Positions 15,102-20,906 of a DNA stretch of 20,906 nt are shown piece after piece. The notes under the pieces are model-generated. The model saw nothing but the letters and a program-made list of their open reading frames with translations. It was not told the DNA's origin and ran no database searches. The stretch's first letter is position 1, and each line of letters opens with the position of its first letter. Both the position numbers and the translations under genes were made by a program. This DNA is from Neisseriales bacterium (GTDB lineage Bacteria > Pseudomonadota > Gammaproteobacteria > Burkholderiales > UBA11063), in the NCBI GenBank assembly GCA_008017145.1, contig SSGY01000152.1:1-20906 (forward strand), read 5' to 3'.

Positions 15102-17990
15102 TTAATTAGCAGATGCCGGGAAGTTTGCACCACAATCATAGCGACTATCATTCGCTAGGAATGTCTGACAACTTTTACTTACAGTATATTTAACTGTAGT
15201 CCCATTTCCTGCTGTATTTTGTTTAGAATACATTTGCCAAATAATCACACCATCACTATTTTTTTGTTGAGTAGTGATCGTGTCAACTAATGCATTTGTC
15301 AACTGTAATTGACCATTTACATTTTGTGGATATGCTGGTTGATTAACCTCAAATCCAAATTGAATTTTTGGTTTTACATTTAGTTTAGCTGGTAAAAACA
15401 GAACCTGTCCATTTTGTGAAACAGTCAATGATGCAGCAGAAGGAGAAGCATTTTTTAACCAATTTGTATAGTTGCTCATGTAAATTCTAACTTGTGAAGC
15501 TAAATCCAGTGGAGCATTGAGGTAGGGGGCGCATTTACCTGGATTATCACTACACAGATCATAAGTCATCAATCCTAAGCTATCAAAGCGATTTACCGCT
15601 GCTTGATCTTTATCTGTTAAATTATACCACAGACCTTTTAAGTTACCTAGCCACCATAAACCACCGTAAGTGTTTACAGCTTCTAAACTAGGGTCTCCAT
15701 ACACAAACCCAGTAATAGGAGTACCACCAACTGGAGGTGCAGCAGTAGCAAACAATAAGCTACTTGAATTGGCATTATCTTCTAGAGCATGCATAATAGC
15801 AGCAACCTTATCTACAGTTTTCGGCATTTCAGCTGGAATTGAAGTTGAGTTTGCTGGAACAGCAGCACCTGTACCATATTTCATTAGATTAGCATATGTT
15901 GGACCACCTGCTGACAAAATAGATTGAGCAATCGCCGTTGACCAATCCGCGGTAAGACCAGGCTGCCATGTTACTGCGTATTGATCAGCATGCCAAAATT
16001 CTTCATAATCCAAATCAATACCTTGCATACCTAAATCATTGGTAAGCTTGATTACGTTATCATAAGAAATTTTTGCCGTTGCGGCTTGAGATGCGTCAGC
16101 TGGATCAGGAAACCAATCATAATGGATGCCATTAGCTACGGTAGCTGCATCACCACAATTAGAACCATATACATCGTAATTACAGCTATAATTCCAACCA
16201 CCCACAGAAATAAACGTTTGAATGTTTTTAGCTTTAGATAGAGCAACGGCTTGTTGTAATTGTTTGAACGCAGCAACACCTTGACCATCACCATCATTGA
16301 AATATCCCATGATACCAGTATTTGCCAAACTACCTGAAACGTAATTTGTCATAGTTGGCTTAATAAATAAGAAAATCACACGGTTAAAGTTTACTTTACT
16401 TACTTTACTCAAATCATCTATATATTGCTTCAATTGTGCAGGTGTGTCAATTAACAAATATACCGTTACAAGTTTATTCGCATCAACAACCGGAGTAACC
16501 GCTTTTTTAAAAGTTGCATTAATTGTTTTAGCAGCATTAACCACACCAGTATTAGTGATAGGATTAACTGTGTATATGTTAGAACCAGAAGCTAGAACAC
16601 TAGTGCCTAGATTCAAACCACTTTCGATTTTGTAAGTAGTTGAACCATTGGCTTTGCTAGCTGGATTAGCATATACATATTTACCATTAGAATCACTGAA
16701 TGATGTAGCAGCAGTATCACCACTTTCTAAACCACTAATAGCAACTGTTACATTGTTATTTGCAATAGCTGATTTAACCATGGGGATTGCAAATGTATTG
16801 CTACCTTTAACAATAGTTAATGTAGTGTTGCTACTTTCAACATAGTAAGTACCAGATACAGGATCAGCGATACCAGTTACTAGTTGTACTGAATAAGCAT
16901 GAGTGCTATCGCTAACAGGAAGGTTGTCAGTTGTTACCGAGCTACCTTGTGCTAATGAGAATGAACCAACTACATTATTACTGTTTTTAACATCTAAAAC
17001 TTTAACTTGTACGTTACCTTTGTAGTTAGGTACTACATTAGCTAAGCTAATTGTTGCTGTACCATAAGTTGCAACTGGAGCTGTTTTATCATACTTAACT
17101 GTTACCGTTGTTGTTTGATTAGCTGTAACTACGCCTTTAGCATTAGTTGGATTATAAGTTATTGTTGTATTCGCAATACCTGAACCAGATACAGTGTATG
17201 TTCCTGGAGCTAAGTTAGTAATTGGTTGAATAAGTGTACCGCCCAAGTTTGCATCTGGAACTACAATTGGATTACCAACTTGTACATTTGATGAATTAGT
17301 TACAGTAGCAATTACTTTACCTGAACATGTAGTCGTACCTTTACAGTCAGTATTGACTGTATCTATCGCAACATTAAGTGTTCCATATTGATTAACCGGA
17401 GGAGTAACACCACCACCATTCATTGCAAAGCTACTTGCTGCTAATGTAGAGTTGTAGGCTGCACCAACTAAAGCCCAACCACCACCATTACTAAATGTAA
17501 TTGATGAGTTTGGAAGAATATTTGGAGTGGCTTTACTACCCGTGGCAATAGTTCCAGTTTGCAAAGCTCCATTTGCTGTAAAGTTAATAGCATAACTATC
17601 ACCGTTGTACCACCAGTTATTGAATGCAGCACTTGCAGTAGGTGCTTGCACAGGAACAGCCGCACCATTACTATCTTGTGATGTAAAGCTGAATGCTACA
17701 TTAGATAGATCCTGACTCGTGTTGCAAGAATTTGTGACACTAATGTAACTGCCAGTACTTGGATACCACCAAGCGGCAGTACTAGCTGGAAATGCTGCTG
17801 TTGCAGTTAAACAGCTATTGGTACTAAACAAGCTTTTTGCAGCTTGAGATGCTACTATTGGTGCTGCGGTTGCAGTTTGACCTTGACCACCACTTGCTGC
17901 AGCGTTACCACTATTACAGCCTGACAGAAGTATTCCACTTCCTGCTGCTAATGAAGCAAGTAATGCTTTCACTGTATGTTGTTTTTTCAT
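15102..17990 (-). CDS. GH18 chitinase, multidomain lipoprotein (second copy)
   Basis: This protein has 962 residues from the ATG at 17990. AGGAAACATT lies just upstream, so an in-frame start at 18047 is rejected. The lipoprotein signal ends LLSGC (Cys25). A CBM-like sandwich (SYISVTNSCNTSQDLS) and three spacer modules are shared with the protein at 12071-15028. The catalytic domain from about 530 has SVGGW (595-599), QGIDLDYEEFW with D659, D661 and general acid E663, and MTYD (808-811), the GH18 set for substrate-assisted hydrolysis of chitin. Gln replaces the first Asp of DxxDxDxE. The barrel is clearly of a different GH18 branch from that at 3673-6822 (no FWELDGD), suggesting complementary endo/exo action. 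It is probably the first gene of a transcript continuing to 12071. Confidence 0.94.
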   Translation of the reverse strand: MKKQHTVKALLASLAAGSGILLSGCNSGNAAASGGQGQTATAAPIVASQAAKSLFSTNSCLTATAAFPASTAAWWYPSTGSYISVTNSCNTSQDLSNVAFSFTSQDSNGAAVPVQAPTASAAFNNWWYNGDSYAINFTANGALQTGTIATGSKATPNILPNSSITFSNGGGWALVGAAYNSTLAASSFAMNGGGVTPPVNQYGTLNVAIDTVNTDCKGTTTCSGKVIATVTNSSNVQVGNPIVVPDANLGGTLIQPITNLAPGTYTVSGSGIANTTITYNPTNAKGVVTANQTTTVTVKYDKTAPVATYGTATISLANVVPNYKGNVQVKVLDVKNSNNVVGSFSLAQGSSVTTDNLPVSDSTHAYSVQLVTGIADPVSGTYYVESSNTTLTIVKGSNTFAIPMVKSAIANNNVTVAISGLESGDTAATSFSDSNGKYVYANPASKANGSTTYKIESGLNLGTSVLASGSNIYTVNPITNTGVVNAAKTINATFKKAVTPVVDANKLVTVYLLIDTPAQLKQYIDDLSKVSKVNFNRVIFLFIKPTMTNYVSGSLANTGIMGYFNDGDGQGVAAFKQLQQAVALSKAKNIQTFISVGGWNYSCNYDVYGSNCGDAATVANGIHYDWFPDPADASQAATAKISYDNVIKLTNDLGMQGIDLDYEEFWHADQYAVTWQPGLTADWSTAIAQSILSAGGPTYANLMKYGTGAAVPANSTSIPAEMPKTVDKVAAIMHALEDNANSSSLLFATAAPPVGGTPITGFVYGDPSLEAVNTYGGLWWLGNLKGLWYNLTDKDQAAVNRFDSLGLMTYDLCSDNPGKCAPYLNAPLDLASQVRIYMSNYTNWLKNASPSAASLTVSQNGQVLFLPAKLNVKPKIQFGFEVNQPAYPQNVNGQLQLTNALVDTITTQQKNSDGVIIWQMYSKQNTAGNGTTVKYTVSKSCQTFLANDSRYDCGANFPASAN

Positions 17991-18262
17991 AATGTTTCCT
18001 TCTGTGAAACTTTTAGATATAAAATTAATCAAGATTAATCGCCACATTCAAAATAATATGCAATTACGAGAACTAAACTTAATTATGCTAATAATCAATG
18101 ATAATTTATAATGTCATTTGTAATACGGTTTAGTACATAGTCGTAGATAGTTATTGAAGAGCGGGGGCAATTATAACAATTACATTAGTAGATATAAGGT
18201 TACATTTGGTTACATAAGACATAATAAATTCTTAAATTCCCTTCCAATAAAAAATGGGAGGA
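17991..18262 (-). promoter_or_regulatory. Upstream region of the second GH18 gene
   Basis: This 272-bp stretch has no gene. It holds the tandem GTTACAT box (18197-18218), an upstream ATTACAT (18179-18185) 20 bp before it, and a palindrome ATTAATC-aa-GATTAAT (18024-18039) that lies only about 34 bp before the start codon, in the likely leader. I could not assign -35/-10 hexamers securely. No convincing terminator follows the propeller gene that ends at 18263. Confidence 0.5.
18197..18218 (+). promoter_or_regulatory. Tandem GTTACAT box (second GH18 gene copy)
   Basis: Two perfect heptamers GTTACAT at 18199-18205 and 18209-18215 are spaced 10 bp and followed by AAG. The block matches 20 of 22 bases at 7043-7064. 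A further ATTACAT lies exactly two helical turns upstream (18179). It is about 210 bp upstream of the chitinase start, which is far for a simple activator site but possible with a long leader or looping. Confidence 0.6.
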
Positions 18263-19233
18263 TTACCCAAGCAAAGAACTAACCTGTGTAGTACTATCAG
18301 CAGGCAGTGCATAATTACTCAGCCCAGTGCTAATTTGCCAAGATGGAGTTGCTTGGCTAAGATTACACACATAAACCATTCCACCAATGGTTCCTGCATA
18401 AAGCTTATTGGCATAATAAGTCAAAGCCCAGATTGAACTACCATTTGGAACATTAGCTTGACACAAGCGTACCCAACTAGGTGACCCCAAACTAGTATCA
18501 TATTTAAACGCTCCTCCATTCAAAGTACCTGAATAAAGCACACTACTTTCTCTAATTAAGGCATAGACTGAGCTTCCATCTGGCTGACTGCTCAAATTAT
18601 TCCAGGAAGATCCACCAGCAACTGTATTATACGTACGGATATCTCCCGCATAAGATCCAGCATAGAGTTGATTACCAATAACAACCAAATTATAAACAGA
18701 GATGCTGGCAACTGAGCCACCGCTCACAGCCTGCCAAGTAGGAGTAGCACTACTAGTATCATATTGATAAACATAAGCAAATGTTCCTTGTCCCAGTGCT
18801 GCATAGATTTTGCTACCACTTACATTCAAAGCATAAACAATATGCCCAGAATTAAAACTGGCGCTGCCAAGCACAGTCCAACTAGCACCATTTACGCTAG
18901 TATCATAACTATATACAGTACTATTACCGCTACCAGCAATAATTTTGCTACCGAATATGGCCAATGAATAAATCCCGTTAGCATCAACGGTTGTTCCAAG
19001 TTGCTGCCAAACTGAAAGCGGATTACTCAGATCAAAGCTAAAGACATTACCATTGGCAGTAGCTGCATATATTTTTGAACCAAGCTTGGTTTGCGCCAGA
19101 ACACTACTACCATCAAGTGTCAAACTTCCTTGTTTATGCCAGCTCGGACTACTTTCAACCAAACTATAAGAGTACAGATTCTTATCAATAGAAGCAGCAT
19201 AAAGATTATTATTTTGCGTGATTAATGCATTAA
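18263..19233 (-). pseudogene. Beta-propeller protein, 5' end lost at an IS21-type element
   Basis: The open frame continues from the element border at 19233 to the stop at 18263. The part with a potential start is 299 residues from a TTG at 19162, but the reading frame and its repeats continue upstream (INALITQNNNLYAASIDKNL) up to the element, so the gene is truncated. It contains seven repeats of about 40 residues with the theme V-Y-A-L...(K/N)-(I/L)-Y-A-(G/A)...YDTS...P-x-W, consistent with a seven-blade propeller. The lost part should be a signal peptide and perhaps more. Family unknown; by company it belongs to the chitin locus, like the RCC1 lipoprotein. Probably not exported in this state. 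Confidence 0.75.
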
Positions 19234-19294
19234 TGTCAAGTGCAAGTTAAAAAGGGACCATCTGCGCAGTCTAAAACTCCACCACTATTGTTAA

Positions 19295-20059
19295 CTAAAC
19301 TGGAATAATTCCAGCCTTTCTTTTTTGTTTTAACCTATAACTATCACCTTGAACATTAATGATATGACTATGCTGAATAAGCCTATCGAGTATTGCTGCA
19401 GTTAAAGCCTCATCATTATTTAATACCTCCTGCCATTTGGTAAAGATTAAGTTGGATGTTATAATTATTGCACCAGTTTCATAACGCTTGTTAACTAATT
19501 GGAAGAATAAGTTTGCTTGAGCTTCATTGAGTTTTACATAACCAAATTCATCAATAATTAATAACCGAGACCCAGCGATAACTTTACTTAAATATTGTTC
19601 CAGCCGATTTTGGCTACTAGCTACTTCCAGTTGTAACAATAAATGAGCAGCAGTAAAGAACCTTACTCGATAGCGTTGTTGTGTTGCCAAGTATCCAAGG
19701 CTAATTGCTAAATGGGTTTTACCTGTTCCACTAGAACCGAGCAGAATAACATTCTCTGCATTTGCAATAAAGCGTAATGTTGCTAACTCTGTAATCTGGG
19801 CTTTATTTACAGCGGATTCTTTGAAGTCAAACATCTCTAGGGTTTTTAAGGTTGGAAAGCCTGCCATTTTCAAGACCGTTTGCCGACCATTATGAGCTCG
19901 ACACTCCAATTCATAATCTAGTAATCGTTTGAGATAATCAGTATAGCTAACACCATCTTTGGCACACTCATCGGCAATTGCCTGATAACCGCGGAATAAC
20001 CCGGACAACTTCAACGTTGAACAAGCCTCAGCCATTTTATCGACTAATGGTTGATTCAT
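19295..20059 (-). CDS. istB: IS21-type transposition helper ATPase IstB
   Basis: This 254-residue protein starts at the ATG at 20059, one base after the istA stop (TAACATG) and preceded by GGTGGT. An in-frame ATG at 20080 inside istA would add seven residues, but family members begin MNQP or similar. It is an AAA+ ATPase with Walker A GSSGTGKT (about 108-115) and Walker B LLIIDE (about 166-171), ending in a basic tail (RLKQKRKAG). IstB assembles on DNA and activates the IstA transposase. It looks full-length and intact, but its partner is truncated, so it can act only with an IstA supplied from elsewhere. Confidence 0.95.
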   Translation of the reverse strand: MNQPLVDKMAEACSTLKLSGLFRGYQAIADECAKDGVSYTDYLKRLLDYELECRAHNGRQTVLKMAGFPTLKTLEMFDFKESAVNKAQITELATLRFIANAENVILLGSSGTGKTHLAISLGYLATQQRYRVRFFTAAHLLLQLEVASSQNRLEQYLSKVIAGSRLLIIDEFGYVKLNEAQANLFFQLVNKRYETGAIIITSNLIFTKWQEVLNNDEALTAAILDRLIQHSHIINVQGDSYRLKQKRKAGIIPV

Positions 20060-20060
20060 G

Positions 20061-20663
20061 TTATACCACCAATCGGTCATAATTGGTTAATGATGGTTGT
20101 TCTATTGGTAAAAGAGCAGTTGGTGGTAATAACTTAAGGTTTATCTTTGCTGAAGATTTTACTGCATCTTTTTGCTCTGCTACTAAACTGGAATAGTGAA
20201 TAAAACACGGCACCTCATCATTTAGCATTTCAATCGGTTTTTTATTGGTGGTTCCATGAATCCTGCTATTGGCTTCATTCAGCCAGCCAGTAATATAGCT
20301 ATTTAATAATTCAACCGTTATCTTGATAAAACCACCACTAAGTTTAGCTGCTAACGGTCGATAAAAGTTATTCTTTAGATAGTGGTTAAACCGTTCAACT
20401 TTACCTTTAGTTTTAGCTCGATAGGGTTTACACAGCTTAATGACAAAACCACAATCTTTAGCAAATTGGTTGAAAGCATCATTAAAACGATGATTACCAT
20501 TACCATAAGCATCGCGCGCATGAATCACTGTCTTCATATTATCAAAAAGTATTGTTTTAGGTATTCCACCGAAATAAGCAAATGCTTTATGATGACAAGC
20601 AATTAAAGTTGCGCTTTCCATATTATTTGTGAAACATACATAGAGGCTGTCTGTAAACCTCAT
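20061..20663 (-). pseudogene. istA: IS21-type transposase IstA, C-terminal fragment
   Basis: This 200-residue fragment is of a protein normally 400-500 residues long. It retains the middle and end of the DDE domain: HKAFAYFGGIPKTILFDNMK (second catalytic Asp in FDN) and YRAKTKGKVERFNHYLKNNF (catalytic Glu in KVER). The N-terminal helix-turn-helix and the first catalytic Asp are missing. The ATG at 20663 is only 31 bp inside the proposed element end, and an in-frame TAA lies just upstream, so the loss is a deletion and not a sequencing frameshift nearby. The fragment cannot catalyse transposition. Confidence 0.88.
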
Positions 20664-20694
20664 TTGGCTAACCTTTTACACATTAACTTACACA

Positions 20695-20871
20695 TTGCCA
20701 AATATACCAAACTCTGTGAAACCTCAATGCTTCCCTCATATTATTTAGTTGATGCTAAAAATCATATATCAATCTGATTTAATTTAATAATACGCTATCT
20801 TCATGGGCGAAATATTGCAAGAAATGGTAAAGTAATGCTTTAAACCTTGCAATATCAGCGAGCAAAAAAGC
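20695..20871. other. Gene-free stretch beyond the IS21-type element
   Basis: This is 177 bp of AT-rich DNA with no credible open frame on either strand and no continuation of the propeller gene truncated on the other side of the element. The only structure is the inverted repeat listed separately at 20812-20855. Confidence 0.5.
20812..20855. repeat. 10-bp inverted repeat with nested inner stem
   Basis: ATATTGCAAG (20812-20821) and CTTGCAATAT (20846-20855) are a perfect inverted repeat. Inside the loop, AAAG and CTTT can pair as well. No T run follows on either side. It ends 16 bp before the ATG at 20872, so it may be a leader hairpin or operator for that gene, or part of a transposon end. 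Confidence 0.45.
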
Positions 20872-20906
20872 ATGAAACCACGTAAAATAGAAGATAAATT
20901 CCAACC
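20872..20906 (+). CDS. Start of an unidentified gene (cut by window edge)
   Basis: An ATG opens a frame with eleven full codons, MKPRKIEDKFQ, before the window ends. The basic start could fit a transposase or other DNA-binding protein, but this is too short to identify. The upstream GCGAG is a weak ribosome binding site, so the start is uncertain. Confidence 0.3.
   Translation, partial: MKPRKIEDKFQ

Larger units (their letters stand above)
19234..20694 (-). mobile_element. Shortened IS21-family element
   Basis: The left tip is TGTCAAGTGCAAGTTAAAAA from 19234. The proposed right tip, read inward on the minus strand from 20694, is TGTGTAAGTTAATGTGTAAA. Both begin TGT, end the first block in AAAAGG and carry repeated AAGT/TGTAA units, as IS21-family ends do. 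Between them lie a complete istB and only the C-terminal half of istA, about 1.46 kb in total, whereas IS21 elements are usually about 2-2.5 kb. No target duplication is seen (GCATTAA on the left, TTGCCAA on the right), and the interrupted propeller gene does not resume on the right, so flanking DNA was deleted or the element recombined. Confidence 0.7.

Noticed and set aside
17990..18047. Upstream in-frame start for the second GH18 gene
   Set aside because: It would put a 19-residue extension in front of a normal signal peptide; AGGAAACATT directly supports 17990.
1..20906. tRNA, rRNA, riboswitch or CRISPR array
   Set aside because: I read the intergenic stretches on both strands and saw no cloverleaf, conserved rRNA segment, riboswitch core or regularly spaced repeat array.

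Overview
The window looks like part of an AT-rich Gram-negative genome. Five predicted proteins carry lipoprotein signal peptides, none with Asp after the lipobox Cys, so they are probably outer-membrane or surface proteins. There is also an MreC/MreD-type pair and a PAS plus LuxR-type regulator. The style (large modular chitinase lipoproteins, PAS-LuxR regulator, low GC) recalls aquatic or host-associated gamma- or betaproteobacteria of the Francisella/Legionella/Neisseriales kind, but I cannot place it to genus from sequence alone.

Layout, left to right. Positions 1-228 hold the N-terminal part of an IS3-type OrfA running off the left edge. Positions 397-3475 hold a compact minus-strand operon, read right to left: a secreted Cys-containing protein, a small EexN-like lipoprotein, a pentapeptide-repeat protein, a divergent MreC and a MreD-like membrane protein. 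Positions 3620-6822 hold a GH18 chitinase lipoprotein with a strong terminator. A divergent 311-bp promoter region separates it from a plus-strand PAS-LuxR regulator (7134-7901), which is followed by a bidirectional terminator.

Positions 7992-11819 encode a very large minus-strand lipoprotein ending in seven RCC1 blades. Positions 12071-17990 hold two more large lipoproteins that share the same binding/spacer chassis. One ends in a GH18 domain and the other in an unfamiliar, probably TIM-barrel, domain. Positions 18263-19233 are a second beta-propeller gene that has lost its 5' end at the border of a shortened IS21-type element (19234-20694). The right edge has a hairpin and the first codons of an unidentified plus-strand gene.

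My reading is a surface chitin-degradation locus. Three related multidomain lipoproteins carry a shared carbohydrate-binding-like N-terminal region. Two propeller proteins may serve in binding or scaffolding, and a dedicated PAS-LuxR regulator lies among them. Two regulatory regions (7043-7064 and 18197-18218) share a 22-bp tandem box around GTTACAT heptamers 10 bp apart, and a partial copy precedes the 397-3475 operon, suggesting one regulon. Transposon remnants at both ends suggest a mobile or decaying accessory region. The regulon idea and the functional link between the chitinases and the MreC/EexN operon are inference.
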